Shown in pieces: positions 1 to 10,845 of a DNA stretch of 64,000 nucleotides (positions are counted from its first letter, which is position 1; each line of letters begins with the position of its first letter). The position numbers and the translations under genes are program-made. The notes beneath the pieces are model-generated. The model was given only the letters and a program-made list of their open reading frames with translations, had not been told where the DNA came from and made no database searches. This stretch comes from Ditylenchus dipsaci (Eukaryota; Nematoda; Chromadorea; Rhabditida; Anguinidae): contig SADC01000318.1 in NCBI GenBank assembly GCA_004194705.1, forward strand, positions 248,001-312,000, written 5' to 3'.

Positions 1-300
1 TATGGCAAACAAACAGTTTGAAAAGCAAACAGTATGGCAAACAGTTAGATAAACACTTAACTATTGTTTATCTAACAGTATGCCAAACAGTAGGTGTAGG
101 TGTAGGGTATGTTTCATTTCAAGTGTAGGTGTTAGTGTAGGGTATGTTTTGTTTTAGGGTGTTAGTGTAGGTGTAGGGTATGTTTCGTTTCAAGTGTAGG
201 TGTAGGTGTATGATTTGTTTGTTTTTAGGTGTTAATGTAGGTGTATGGTTAGATAGTAGGTGTAGGTGTTAGTGTAGGGGTTATTTTCGGAAACACTGGA
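1..300. repeat. Imperfect palindrome followed by TGTAGG-type minisatellite
   Basis: Bases 1-78 form an imperfect inverted repeat around GTTAGATAAAC / GTTTATCTAAC with CAAACAGT words on both sides. From about 87 to 280 the motif GTGTAGGTGTTAGTGTAGGG recurs, separated by a TATGTTTCRTTTCAAG-like spacer, giving a degenerate minisatellite with units of about 55-60 bases. No coding potential is visible. Confidence 0.75.
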
Positions 301-2599
301 GCCGACCCAAACCGCGAAGCTTTTTATACAAGCTTGACATCCAAAAGCAACACTAGATCATGAATACTTGGACTGGAAACCGACTGGATACAAAAACTGA
401 CCTGATACACTGACAAATACATTAAAAACATGTTTTTGTTTTAATAGAGCCAATTTTTACATAGAAAAATCAAGAAGTTCGTCGGTTTTAAAACGGCTCT
501 AATTTTTTCTACAAATATTTTCGAAATTATGTTTTTTTGAATCGATTTTTCTCTCCGACAATATTTGAGTATTGTATAATACGAAAAACACGATTTTTGC
601 TTGGCTCCCGCACCCCTTTGATTCGGTTCCCTGCAGATTCAGAGACCATATATAGTGCGGTTCCCAGACCATAGAGGGGCCAAGCAAAAATGCTTTTTTG
701 GTATTATACACTAAGCAAATATTGTAGGCGAGAAAAATCGACTGGCGAAAACCGAATTTTGAAAATTGTTCTAGGAAAAATGGTTTGAAAGCTCTTGAAT
801 ACCTTTTATATTGAAAATGTTGTTATAACACTAATTAGTATTAAATTAATTTTTTTTAAATAGAAATTAACAACATATTTATTTCAACTCAAACTAAATA
901 ATAGCTAAATATACAACAAAACCGTCCAAAAATTTTTAGAAAAGCTGTTTTAAAACCTTAACAGTGTGTTATCACACTATAACAGAAAACCATATACTCG
1001 TAGTTGCTATTTTGGAATAAATACATGATAGATATACTAAACAGAGATATATTCTTGAAAATTTTGATCCTCAACATAGACACTAAGAAAAAATAAAAAG
1101 TAACAGACGCACTTTTCTTTTATTATTACAATAATTCCTGAATTAATTTAAATTTTGTTTTTTAGACTTTTTTACACAAATTATTAGAAAAAATCGACAA
1201 TATTGTCTTTAACAAGTGGTTTGCTATTATGATACAGTAAAATCTAAAAAGCTTATAAATAAAAACTAGTCTATTTTTGCATAGGAAATTCAGCGCTGAT
1301 GCTTTAGGGTAATGAAGGGATTCCGGACCGAATTTTCGGAAAATTTGGGATTTGGGTGGGCCAAAAAACTGGAATCTGTTTTCGATTTCCGGTAAAAATA
1401 CCAAAAATTTGGTCCAGAATCTTGTTGGATTTCCGGATTTGATAACCATTTGGTAACTTTTACGATAAATACACATTGATAACTGTGGAAATTTTCGTAT
1501 AATATACGAGAAATTCTATAGCTATTAACGTAAAGTTAACATAGGTGTTTTCGAATGGTAATCAAATCCAAAAATCCGGCCAGATTTCATTTTATTTCAT
1601 CGACTGGAGGAATTCTGGACCTAATTTTCGGTGTTTTGACCGGAATCCGAAACCGGATTCTGGACGAATTTTTGGTCCGATCATCCGCACTAAAGAGATT
1701 TGCTAACAAAAATAAGAGGTGATTGGTTAGATGTCTTTTTTTGGCTCCGCACTTTTTCTTCTGAGTTTTGAGAAATACTTTGCTGGTGATAGCTGGCTGA
1801 AGGCAAAGATAGAGAAAGCCTTTTGGTCTTCAGACTGTAGACACCACGACAAAAGTAGACCTGCAATTTAAGCTGTTAAAAAAACATCTTTTTGAGTATT
1901 TGTAAAGGATGGGTCATTATATATTTTCCTAACATGTTTTTCGCCATAACTTTTGTGTATTTTTGCTTTTTCTCGATTTTTTTTCGGAAGAGCGATTTGT
2001 ATCAAACAGAATAACACCAAATTCTTATTATTAAGCAATTTGTACACCGAGGAATGCATGAGGAGTAATCAAATATATGCAACTGAGGGACTAAAAGAAC
2101 AGGTTGCCACTTTTTTGAGCTAATCAATTTTATCATGTGGGCTGGGTCAAGAGCAAGGTGTAAGCCAAAACTAAGAAGCCTATCCAAAAAAATTGTTGAA
2201 TAGGGTTCTGCTTTGGTCCCTCTGTAGTTTTTTCTAATGTTTTAGGATTAGACTTAGGCAAAGATTAGCAATCGTACTTTAGTTTGAAAAAACATAGTTC
2301 TCAGATTTTTTTGACCTACTCTGGTTAACCCTTGCCTAACCGAATCGAGAATGCTTTCCAACAACTGCCTTAAGAAATGATCAACCGTGTAATTTGAGAA
2401 TATCAACACAGACTGGAATAACGCCAAAATAAGCTGGCAAGATTATTAAAAACACAGGACTCAGAAATTTGTTGATTGATCTTGAGAATCCAAGATTATT
2501 TTAATTTTTAATCATTTTTTTCAGATTTTTTAAATTTCAGCAATAAGTATAAAAATTGTTAAAAAGATAATGTGATTTCAAAAAATATTTTTTACTAAC
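301..2599. other. Gene-free stretch, probable intron of the BAH gene
   Basis: AT-rich sequence with no convincing exon. The last exon of the BAH gene should code for a VFLC.RVYDFR-like end. I searched both this stretch and the minus frames for it and did not find it. Between about 1300 and 1690 the words ATTCCGGACC, AATCCGG and TTTCCGG recur in both orientations, a decayed repeat. Nothing else stands out. Confidence 0.5.
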
Positions 2600-2735
2600 C
2601 AATTCCAACGGAGTATCCTCATGCGGAAGCAAAGAACGTCTTGGATAAACCTGCTCTCCTCTAGACCAAAGTTCACTGGCTTCACTGGGGCGTCGTTGGA
2701 CAGGCAATTGGTCGATCTTGGTCTCAGCAGAAAAA
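2600..2735 (-). CDS. BAHD1/winged-eye-like protein, exon 7 (end of BAH region)
   Basis: 136-nt exon. Acceptor is TATATGCTTTAG, donor is TTG|GTTAGT. The first T completes the CG left by the previous exon to give Arg, so the protein reads EFC-R-FSAET. The exon carries RRSLLPHEDTPLEL, which matches the segment after the BAH core in BAHD1, BAHCC1 and TNRC18, where a ...PEDTDPELVFLCR...YDFR segment follows. The exon ends in phase 0 immediately before the expected VFLC, so one more exon should lie below coordinate 1. Confidence is high because phase, splice sites and family pattern agree. Confidence 0.8.
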
Positions 2736-3160
2736 CTAAAGCATATATTTTTAAATAGAGTTAATTTATTATTCAAAACATGAAAGCATTTATTGAAATC
2801 CATTGTTCGATTAGGCCATATTCACCCTAACACTAGATTAGTTTTTTTAGTGTTTTTCACAATTAAGTTTTATTTTGTTGTTGACTAGTTGGAAAGTGAA
2901 GCAAAAATATTGGTCTTTGATTTTTTACACAAAAAAATTAAATTGTTTTAAGTATTTCATTTGCTTGAGAAAAATCTATGAAATCTTTAGAGTTTTGTAA
3001 GTTCTTTGGTTTTTTTCAATAAATTTTTTATAAAGTCCATAAAATTCTTGACCGCTTTTATGATTTTAACTGTTTCTAGATTAGATATTTTAGCTAAAAT
3101 GGTTTTCCCTATTTTTTTCCGTTTTAGGAAATTTTCTGAAAGAATTTATAAACTCTGATA

Positions 3161-3576
3161 CAGTCGAGTCTCAATATAGTGGCACCCACGCCCCCCCCCC
3201 TCCCTCAAGCTCGTTCCCGCTTAGGGTCCGACGATTTTTTTAGCTCGATTTTCGAAGGTTTTTGCGGAACCTGATCCGTCAGTCTAGTCCCAATATCACA
3301 AGGATTCCGATCTTACCGGTCGTATCTAAAATAGTCAAAGTTTTGACGAAAAGACCCGCGGGTCTCGATATAGTGGCCTTTTTTGAAAATAGGGTGCCAC
3401 GTTTGGCAAAACTCTGACTATTTTAGATACGACCGGTAAAATCGGAATCCTTGCGATATTTGGACTAGACTGACGGATCAGGTTTCGCAAAAACCTTCGA
3501 AAATCGAGCTTAAAAAATCGTCGGACCCTAAGCGGGAACGAACTTGAGGGGGTGCCACTATATCGAGACTCGACTG
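3161..3576. mobile_element. Pogo/Tigger-like MITE, near-complete hairpin
   Basis: Begins CAGTCGAGTCTCAATATAG and ends with the inverse, flanked by TA at 3159-3160 and 3577-3578. The two halves are complementary almost end to end, for example ACCGGTCGTATCTAAAATAG near 3320 against CTATTTTAGATACGACCGGT near 3418. This makes it a 416-bp foldback. Pogo/Tigger elements have CAGTYRACTCTCGATATA-type ends and TA duplications. No transposase remains. It lies in an intron of the BAH gene. Confidence 0.85.
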
Positions 3577-3619
3577 TATAGAAAAAAACTTTTAAAATTT
3601 AAAATTCAAACAAAAAAAC

Positions 3620-4419
3620 AACTCGAAAACATTATGTGGTCCCGCGCGCATTTAAACCTTTGAAATTGCCACGATAAGAAAGAGACAGGGTCCTTCAAAA
3701 GAGCATGCCCGTGCGTTTCAAAAAGTCAAAGCGGGGCCAGCGAATTTTTTTGAACCGTTCCATTTTTCACTCGTTTCGCATCAAATCTGATATTAATGAC
3801 ATTATGCTACTTTTGAAAACTAGCAGCTTTTACCTCTCCTTTAATGATTTGTATGAGCCAAAAACGTAAAAAGATGTTTTATAACGTTTATCCTACTAAA
3901 AAGTTAAGATTTGGAACAAAAAAATTCACCGAAATTTGACTTTTTAAAAATTTTCAGTTATGAAAAGGTGGCTCATGAAGTGCACAAGTGTCAATGGTTG
4001 ACCTCACTGAACAGTGAGTCACAAAAAAATTAAAATTTTCAATGATCGTGTAAACCTTTTTTGCGTGAAGATAAAATATAAGTGGCTCACAAATTTTACT
4101 TAAGGGTATTCTATAAATGAAATTTATTCTTTTATATGCTTTTTAGTTTTTTTAATATTTCTAATATATATTTTATTATATTTGCCAAAGGCAAAAACAT
4201 CCCTCAGAACCAAAATCACGCACTCTAAAAAAGCACAAAGGGAATAAATAAATCATCTAATCGCTAATTTCGCCCCCAAAGTCCCTCCACCAAAATATCT
4301 TCAAGGTCATATTGCTCTATTTACCAAAAAATGTTATTGGGCAAAAATGTGAAAAAGAACGCCGTCTGAGGAATTCAAATTTTTCAATCTTTGTTTGAAA
4401 TAAGGAACAGGGAACTAAC
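3620..4419. other. Intron sequence with a decayed T2-like fragment
   Basis: Holds GTGGTCCCGCGCGCATTTAA followed by GAAAGAGACAGGGTCCTT (3634-3700), which matches one arm of the element at 43942-44319. The TTAA end is degraded. The rest is AT-rich with no exon or RNA gene that I can see. Confidence 0.5.
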
Positions 4420-4597
4420 CGACAAAATTCATTGACAGTTAGCACAAAAGCCAAGCTTTCAATGCAGTCCACATTTACAGTGTCTATGTGGCGCGAAGCC
4501 AGCAGTTCTTTGTCTAACATTTCAGTGGTCGACAGTCCTTTGGAAGTGTCCACTTGCATCTGGGTGTAGAACCACAGAACTGTGGCCATTAAACCTT
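4420..4597 (-). CDS. BAHD1/winged-eye-like protein, exon 6 (BAH domain core)
   Basis: 178-nt exon, acceptor GTCTATTGCAG, donor TGTCG|GTTAGT. It codes for the second half of the BAH fold: GLMATVLWFYTQ, then DKELLASRHIDTVNVDC, then ESLAFVLTVNEFCR. In BAHD1, BAHCC1 and TNRC18 the matching stretch has a VLWYYRPE strand, then NEVFASRHQD..SVACIE, then CYVLTFAEYCRF, so the order and the SRH.D...V.CIE signature are shared. The family binds histone tails or nucleosomes and represses chromatin. Phase 1 in and phase 2 out match both neighbouring exons. Confidence 0.9.
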
Positions 4598-4620
4598 CTG
4601 CAATAGACAAATTTTCATGA

Positions 4621-5534
4621 AAAACTAAAGCATACGAAGCTTTTGAAAATTAAAAAAAAAATAACTTTTTTTCTGCTTTTAAGAGTGCAGAAAATTTTCA
4701 AATTGTTTGATGGCTAAATTTTTTATCAAATTTTATTTTTGCCCGCTCTAGGACCTTATATCTTCTCTCAAAGCAAATTTTTTACATAAATTTTTTTGCG
4801 TTTTCTTTATTTCGATGAACTCTATTGATTTCACTCAGAGTTTGATTAAGAACCCAAAATTTTGAAAACTACCTTATATTTATCTGATTTTCAGGTTGAA
4901 AAAGGCTAACGTTTTTACCCTGTTATAACAGGGTAAAAATCATAGATGACAGTATAAGTTATCTGTTTTTAAGTGTTTGCTTGTAGTTAATAGTCGAAGT
5001 TATCTGTCGGTAATTATATTACTATTTTTCTTAAAATATGATATGATTTCCATTTGTATCCACAAAAGTCCGAGAACTATTTTTGGCATGAATTACCTCC
5101 ATGTCTGATTAATAGCACTATAGGAGAGCCTGAAGCTATCATGTTTTTTCGACAGCCGAAAACCGCTAACCACTACAGAAATTATAATCCTACTCTCTTT
5201 GATTTTAAAAGATCTACGGTCTGGTTAGTAAATGACATTCACACTCTTCTCCATTGAAAATATTCTTGTTTTTGAACCAGGATATTGATTAAAAACAGGA
5301 GCGACTTGTTCGCTTTTTAAAACTGCATCAAGAGATTGATTACAAAACTAGGTAAGGAATGGGATGAAGCTCCTGTCTTCATCTAGCACAAACAACATAA
5401 CGAATCAAAAAATTAATCAAAACAAAAAATTGGTCATCGAAAAATCGGTCATACGAAAAAAACGGAAAAGATTGATGCAAAAAAATAACTTGTTTTGTTC
5501 TAGAAAAATTTTGGAACAATTTTTTGTTGAAAGA
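4621..5534. other. Intron, nothing recognised
   Basis: AT-rich sequence. A short perfect hairpin, TTTTTACCCTGTTATAACAG followed by GGTAAAAA, lies at about 4912-4938. No exon, element end or RNA promoter recognised. Confidence 0.4.
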
Positions 5535-5618
5535 TAAACGGGTCCTCTCTATCAAACAGGCCTCCTCCAGAAAGGTTAAAAGTAAAACGGGCCGGCCCGT
5601 TTAACAGAGAAAATACGG
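5535..5618. repeat. CCGTATT-family MITE fragment
   Basis: The right end AAAATACGG followed by TA matches the family described at 6237-6425. It carries the tag CGGGCCGGCCCG, itself a palindrome, and a related AAACGGGTCC at the left. The left terminus is not intact. Confidence 0.55.
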
Positions 5619-5914
5619 TATTTACCATTATTGAGGCAACTGGAGTGTTACATGATTCATACTTGAGTCAAGGTCAAATACGATTCACAAAAACAAAACA
5701 TGATTCAGAAAAATTAGGAAAAATAAAAACAACAATGAGGCCGCATCATGAATGACAGTCTCACGCTCAAATATTTTGGTTTATTTACTCTTCAATTTGA
5801 GACACAACCATGAACCACAGTACAATCCAAGTATTTCAAGTATTTACCATTATTGAAATACACGGACTGTAGTATGAATCATTTTTGAATCAAGAAATGT
5901 TTCTCTTTTTTGTT

Positions 5915-6680
5915 AAAGGGCATGCCCACGCTAATAAGAGGTGGTTCTCGCCAACTAAAACTTTTTTCCGAATCATTGGACTTCTGTACGGATTTTCGGC
6001 TTGGTTTCTGATAAAACAAGGCCTAGAATTTAGTTTTAGGTGATTCACCCTAAAAGGATACGTGGATGACCAGAAAATCCGCGGTCCGCGGAAGCCCAGC
6101 AAAATTTCCCGAGTATGGTGCAACTTTTACGACCCACCCTGTAGTCGTATACTGTATGTTTTCTTTAGTTCAGCTGGAACTCTGAAGATTCTCTGAAGAT
6201 AGATTTAAAAAAGGCGGCATGACTTACCGTATTCTCTCTAATAGAACCACACCCCCAAGGGGGTTGAGAAATAGAACCACACTTTCTAATAGAACCACAC
6301 CCCCCAAGGGGGGTTGAGAAATAGAACCACACTTTCTAATAGAACCACACCCCCAAGGGGTTGAGAAATAGAACCACACTCTCTAATAGAACCACATGTG
6401 GTTCTATTAGAGAGAGAGAATACGGTATTAGATAAAATACAGTATACGACCACAGGGTGAGTCGTGCATAATTTACCATTTTTGGTAAATTATGCAAAAT
6501 TTTGTTAAGGGCTTCCGCGGAAAGGTGTCAAGAAAATTTGAGTCTCCAGCCAACACTTCGAAAAAGTGACCTCAAAACAGCTGATTTACGACGAGAATAT
6601 TACGACTTAAAGGGGCATGCTGACATGTTTAAATTTCTTCTCGCCAACTCAAAGAAATTTTCCAATCATTAAACTTCTGT
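5915..6680. repeat. Broken T2-like foldback with GGCATGC ends
   Basis: Two related copies of GGGCATGC followed by TTCTCGCCAACT and CTTCTGTACGGATTTT lie at 5918-6030 and 6613-6720. They share the segment AACAAGGCCTAGAATTTA, or close to it. Between them, CGACCCACCCTGTAGTCG near 6131 and CGACCACAGGGTGAGTCG near 6454 form an inverted pair around the MITE at 6237-6425. It resembles the repeats at 24951-25393. Confidence 0.55.
6237..6425. mobile_element. CCGTATT-family MITE with tag GAACCACACCCCC
   Basis: Ends are CCGTATTCTCTCTAATAGAA and its inverse, flanked by TA (6235-6236 and 6426-6427). Inside, a unit of about 55-60 bp, TTCTAATAGAACCACACCCC followed by AAGGGGTTGAGAAATAGAAC, is repeated three times. 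The GAACCACA word next to the terminus is therefore also the word reiterated inside. Confidence 0.85.
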
Positions 6681-6755
6681 ACGGATTTTTCAGCTTGGTT
6701 TCTAACAAAGCAAGGCCTAGAATTTTATTTTAGGCATAGTTTTGTTAGATAAGTA

Positions 6756-6841
6756 CAGTCAACTCCCTCCATATTAACCCCCCGCCTTAGGGCACACCTG
6801 GCGCCGGTCCCTTGGGTGTGCACTATGGAGTGAGCTATCTG
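6756..6841. mobile_element. Short pogo-like MITE
   Basis: Starts CAGTCAACTCCCTCCATATT and ends ACTATGGAGTGAGCTATCTG, with TA on both sides (6754-6755, 6842-6843). An internal GGCACACCTGGCGCCGG / GGTGTGCACTATGGAG pairing gives a hairpin. 86 bp, no coding capacity. Confidence 0.7.
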
Positions 6842-6887
6842 TAGGTGTTTATCTTTAAACATTGAAATTTCACAAAAATAGTAGCTA

Positions 6888-7120
6888 CCGTATTTCCTCT
6901 AATAAGCGCGCCGGCGCGCTTATTATTCAAACCCCCAAAAATCGGAAAATTTGGAATTCAATTTCGAGATTTTTGGGTGCTCAACTAAAATCTAAAAAGT
7001 GAAATCGGTAGAGCTCGTGGGAGTTAAGAAAACGTATCAAACAGCTTTGGAATAAAAATTCTCTGAGCTGAGATATAGGCCCTCAAAGTAGGGGGTGCGC
7101 GCTTATTAGAGGAAATACGG
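6888..7120. mobile_element. CCGTATT-family MITE with tag AAGCGCGCC
   Basis: Ends CCGTATTTCCTCTAATAAGC and the exact inverse GCTTATTAGAGGAAATACGG, flanked by TA. The tag GCGCGCC is immediately followed by its own inverse GGCGCGC at the left end and by GTGCGCGC at the right. It lies 38 bp beyond the splice donor of the BAH exon ending at 7159. Confidence 0.85.
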
Positions 7121-7158
7121 TATCTGGTTTTATTCAACTTTTTTTTTCAAAAACATAC

Positions 7159-8267
7159 TTGATGATTCGTCATAGTGTAAATGCATAATCCTGCCAATAT
7201 TCTCCAATCCTTCGGAAGAGCATATTTTAACACAGTCCCTGACTCTTATGATCTCTTCCTTCTCAGCCCAATGCCTTATAGAGTGGAAGCAGTGTCTGTG
7301 GACGGCTGAGCTATCATTAGCAATTCTGATAGCTTGATAAAATCCGCTGCCTACAGGTCTCCAGTTGGATACTATCTTCAGACCCTTCTTTTTACTTATC
7401 AAACTTTCCGTTAGACACAAATTTCTCTTTTTTTCTGCTTGATTGACCGCCTTTCATGGATTGCTGCTTCCTTTTTCAAAATTTTCGGCAAACTCGCGAA
7501 ACGAGACTTTGGTGTGCCCATATTAATCTCGGAATCCTGCGTCAATCTTTCCAGTTCTCGGTTTTTCTTCTTTTTGTTCACACTAGCCAGAAGATAATTA
7601 GTTTTGGAATCTTCTTTCTCCTCTTCAGCTGTACTTTTTAGTCCTTTTAATTGACTTTTTGGCATGATTAACCTCATAGGGGGTACCCTTTTCTCTTCTT
7701 GGCTGGATTCTTCAGACCTTTTCAGCTTGAGTTTGATCACAAATGGCTGTGCTTGGTCTTCGGTCTCGGAAACTTCACTTTAACAGCTATTTTTTCATCT
7801 AGCTTTTCATCTGGAGACACTGCTTCTTGGCTTGATATAACCTTAGGTGGTGTTCTTCTGCGCTTAGAAGCGTATTTTCGGCGTCTTTCATGAGCCGGAA
7901 GAGCTTTGGTGGATGGCCTTTTGGCTGAAATATCCAAGGTAATTGGTTCGGCAGTGGAATCAGCTTCACATGGGCTGAAGATGGTGATTGAAGAGTATGC
8001 GCTGCTTACGCCACTGGATGAGTTTATTTCAAATGAACTGGTGAGGAAAGATTCTGAGGGTATTTTTGAAGATTTAGGGGTACTAGGAGCTGTAGATAGT
8101 GTTAAGGTAGGCGAAACTGGAGACACTGATTCTTCAGGTTTAGAAAAACCAACAGTAGCTAGAGTAGATGGTTGAATGGGCGACAATGGTGAATCAAATG
8201 GGTTTAGCATAGGTGGTGGAGCTGTGTTTTCAGCATCGTCTATGTCTTGGGCTGTAAGAGGTGGTGT
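7159..8267 (-). CDS. BAHD1/winged-eye-like protein, exon 5 (basic linker and start of BAH domain)
   Basis: Acceptor ATTAATTTTCAG, donor TCA A|GTATGT. Three reading frames must be joined. The first runs Pro/Ser-rich sequence to about 7772. The second, with IKLKLKRSEES and many Lys/Glu residues, runs to about 7434. The third carries IVSNWRPVGSGFYQ, RHCFHSIRHW and IRVRDCVKICS, then ENIGRIMHLHYDE. This is the start of a BAH domain and matches the C[FY]..IRR...I.VRDCVL pattern of winged eye and BAHD1. Both joins behave as if one base were missing: at the AAA run 7770-7772 and the T7 run 7428-7434. A 32-nt GT..AG segment could also restore the first join exactly but looks exonic. Read errors, pseudogenisation or real frameshifting cannot be separated here. 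Confidence 0.85.
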
Positions 8268-8321
8268 CTGAAAATTAATTTTTTTAAATCTGTTTGAATT
8301 TTTATACCTCAGTAAATATAC
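8268..8321 (-). other. 54-nt intron, multiple of three and free of stops
   Basis: Donor GAG|GTATAT, acceptor ATTAATTTTCAG, strongly AT-rich against GC-richer flanks. Because it is 18 codons long without a stop, it is open in frame. Retention would add 18 residues rather than break the protein. An alternative donor GTATAA 14 bases downstream would shift the frame. Confidence 0.7.
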
Positions 8322-8677
8322 CTCAGGTACTAGGTTAGGCATTTTATGCAGATCCTGCTCGAAATGACTGGCTTTGTCGCTACTTTTGTGGCGCTTTCGA
8401 CATTCTGTTGGCGATTTTGGCCCCAAATTCAGGGGTGGACTTGCACACGACTTAATTTGCTCAGACTTGCGCACAATTTTGTGTCTTTCATGACAGCGAC
8501 GATGCAAATGGTCGATGATCATTTCTTGGCGGGGACTAGTGCTGGTATCAAATGATGAATCAAAGCTGGAATTGATGGAATTCTTGAAGTAAAAGATAGC
8601 TTCTGGTGACAAGGGATCTTGAATGGCTGGAGAAGTGGAAGCAAGCGACAAATTTGAAGATGCACTACCAATAATAT
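8322..8677 (-). CDS. BAHD1/winged-eye-like protein, exon 4 (Ser/Pro-rich region)
   Basis: Acceptor AATAACTTTCAG; the exon's AT joins the G of the previous exon to give Asp. It codes for a Ser-rich segment with DPLSPEAIFYFKNS, then a His/Arg-rich stretch (HLHRRCHERHK) and CRKRHKSSDK. No folded domain is recognised. Such low-complexity N-terminal regions are usual in BAHD1-type proteins. It continues in frame into exon 5 across the 54-nt intron. Confidence 0.75.
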
Positions 8678-8793
8678 CTGAAAGTTATTTGTGAAAAAAT
8701 TTAAAACAAAAATTATTTAGATTTTGAAATTTAAGATATTCTATCTTTAACTTTACTGATAGTCTTTGCGATTCGTTTTTTGCTTTATTTTAA

Positions 8794-9147
8794 AGGACCA
8801 TTGCCGTTGCCGTCAACGAGAATTTCAAATAATTAAATGCGCGCGAGACACCTTTTTTTACTCCGAAAATATTCAGAATTATTTTCTAGTAAACTTATAA
8901 TCAAGTCATTGAAAAAACAGAGCAGCACTGGCGATCGAACCCGCCAAAAACGTTGACCAACGTCGCTGCTTTACCACTACACTACCTGGTAACTTGTATA
9001 TCCTTTACTATTTTGGGCCAAGTAATTTCATTTCTAGAGCAATAAAGCATTCGAAAACATTGTGCCAAAAATGATCGGAGTAAAATAAGTGTCCCACGCG
9101 CATTTAAACATTTAAAATTCTCGGTTGTCGGCAACAAATATGGTCCT
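8794..9147. mobile_element. T2/Kolobok-like MITE enclosing a tRNA-like sequence
   Basis: Flanked by TTAA (8790-8793, 9148-9151). Ends are AGGACCATTGCCGTTGCCG and an inverse with GGCAACAAATATGGTCCT. The inner arms AATTAAATGCGCGCGAGACA and GTGTCCCACGCGCATTTAAA also pair. The TTAAAGGRR terminus with TTAA duplication is the hallmark of T2-type MITEs known from other animals. It sits in the intron between exons 3 and 4. Confidence 0.8.
8925..8992 (-). repeat. tRNA-like sequence (A and B boxes)
   Basis: On the minus strand, GTAGTGTAGTGGTAAAGC looks like a tRNA A box. About 25 nt later GGGTTCGATCGCC looks like a B box followed by CAGTGC. The acceptor stem does not close, so this is a tRNA-derived promoter sequence or decayed tRNA rather than a working tRNA. 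It lies in the loop of the 8794-9147 element. Confidence 0.6.
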
Positions 9148-9159
9148 TTAATAGACAGT

Positions 9160-9888
9160 TTTATTTTATTTTTCAAAGAAAAAAATATTATTTTCTGCAT
9201 TAATTTCCTTTCTGAAAGTGACAAAATGTACCTATTTAAAAAAGTAAAAAGCTACGAGAAGTGCCAAGCAAAAGAGAAAGAAAAAATCAAACCACAAAAT
9301 CTAAAAGCCAATGATCGTCCAAAAAAACATTCAATTAGCGGTCGTGAGTTTTAACAGGATATCAGCAAAAAATATCAAAAAAACCGGAACTTCGTAAATA
9401 CTGTCTATGAAAGCATCAAGAAGTTCGAAGAGCAAAGAAGTTGTACGTTGGCAACGACATCAAGCTCAAAGCAATTTCATGGGTCTGCAGGCATAGCAAC
9501 AGCGCAGCGAAAAAAAGGAATGCAGGAAACATGAGATTGAATGTTGGATAAAAAAATTGGAAATAAAGTTATTTTAAAGACATCTTGTCACTTTTGAAGA
9601 GAGAAAACCACTTCTGCAAAAAAATCTTGCAAAGTTTGTAAAAAAACAGTCGACTTTCAATAAACAGGCAGCCTGGTGACCAAGCTGGACTTCCAGTTTA
9701 TCAGAGGCTTTTTCTTATCCTTTGCTCACCAGCCATATCACACTTTTTTACAGTGCCAGTTTATTGAGAGTGCCCATTTCGAGAGTTGACTGTAAAAATT
9801 AGTTTTAAAAAAAGTTTTTGTACAAAACAACTGAAATAATTATAGAAAAACTATAAACATATTCAAAAAAGTAAAAATATGAATCCAC
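9160..9888. other. Intron with pogo-like MITE at its end
   Basis: AT-rich intron of the BAH gene. Apart from the element at 9647-9792 I see no feature. A K-rich reading frame near 9227-9352 has no codon pattern or splice signal that would support an exon. Confidence 0.4.
9647..9792. mobile_element. Pogo-like MITE, degenerate
   Basis: Starts CAGTCGACTTTCAATAAACAG and ends GCCAGTTTATTGAGAGTGCC then GAGAGTTGACTG followed by TA. GGTGACCAAGCTGGAC and GCTCACCAGC pair inside. The left flank is an A run, so the TA duplication is not visible there. Confidence 0.6.
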
Positions 9889-10129
9889 CTGAAGAGGGCG
9901 AGCAGATTGCCTCCTCACAACTTGTTCTCTTGCCAAATTTGGTATACTGTTCAGCACTCTTTGCAGTCCCTAAAGCACTTGCACTGGAAGAGCCATAGGA
10001 AAAAGAAGGTGTAAAAGAAAGTTGAGCAGAAGTCGACGGGATGCTACTGAACTCACAGCAATTGAAAGCAGAACTAGAATTTTCAGCTTTTTCAGCAACT
10101 GGAGCAAACTCAAACGCAACAGGAGATAT
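9889..10129 (-). CDS. BAHD1/winged-eye-like protein, exon 3
   Basis: 241-nt exon with acceptor CGTTTTCAG and donor CTTCAG|GTGGAT. It is open over its whole length in one frame but has no ATG. It codes for about 80 residues rich in Ser, Ala and Phe, starting ISPVAFEFAPVAEKAENSS and ending SCEEAICSPSS. It enters in phase 0 and leaves in phase 1, which matches the exons on both sides. No domain is recognised; membership rests on phase and composition. Confidence 0.7.
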
Positions 10130-10595
10130 CTGAAAACGAAAAAGTCAATTTTAATCTTTTTGGCTAAACCCTCAATAATTTATTAATTTCTACAAAAAAT
10201 CGCATTTTCTTAAATTTACAAGTTTCATTTCTAGTCGAGGTCAGCAGATTTATACCTGCTTTTGTATAACATTCATTTTACAGTCCATAGTCTGATATTT
10301 TTTGTCAGACAACTCCTCAATAATGAGTGAAAATTATTAATGTTCGTAATATTTTTCAGTAAGCTACAATTTTATAATAAGTCCTTAAGCAATATAAAAA
10401 GACATACTAAACAAAATACTTAGTCTCTTAAAAGATGGCGATCAAACACTAATCAATGACGTTTCTAGGTACTCTTTTTATGTGTTCAGAAAATAACATT
10501 ATAAAAACGAAAAAAAAATTGTTTTCAGATTGCAATAACATTAAATCTGATAAAAATTACTTTAACTAACCTTGATCTCGCAAAAAATGGTGATT

Positions 10596-10845
10596 ACCGT
10601 AAATGCTCTAGCAGGCCGACAGTCTCTAATAACCCGACACCCCCTACTTTAATGAATTATCTCTAAGATGAAGAAATTTTTTGGCAACGTTGTTTCTTGC
10701 GCTTTCTCAATCTCACGAGCTCTCCCGATTCCACTTTTTAATTTTCGGATTTTCTCCCGAACATCTCGAGATGGAGCTCAAAATTTTCTGATTTTCGGTT
10801 GTTTGAAATATAACTCGACATGTCGGCCTATTGGAGCATTTACGG
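10596..10845. mobile_element. CCGTAAA-variant MITE with tag CCGACA
   Basis: Ends CCGTAAATGCTCTAGCAGGC and an inverse CCTATTGGAGCATTTACGG, with TA at 10594-10595 and 10846-10847. The subterminal CCGACA recurs as CCCGACA at the left and as TGTCGG at the right. 250 bp; a weak foldback. Confidence 0.8.

Noticed and set aside
7740..7772. A 32-nt intron explaining the first frame change in BAH exon 5
   Set aside because: GT..AG ends and length fit the phase, but the segment is not AT-rich, and a one-base gap gives a smoother protein; 32 nt is also shorter than every other intron seen here.
7456..8555. Plus-strand frames at 7456-7641, 7699-7893, 7906-8175 and 8346-8555
   Set aside because: They are antisense shadows of the BAH gene exons; no plus-strand splice signals or family pattern.
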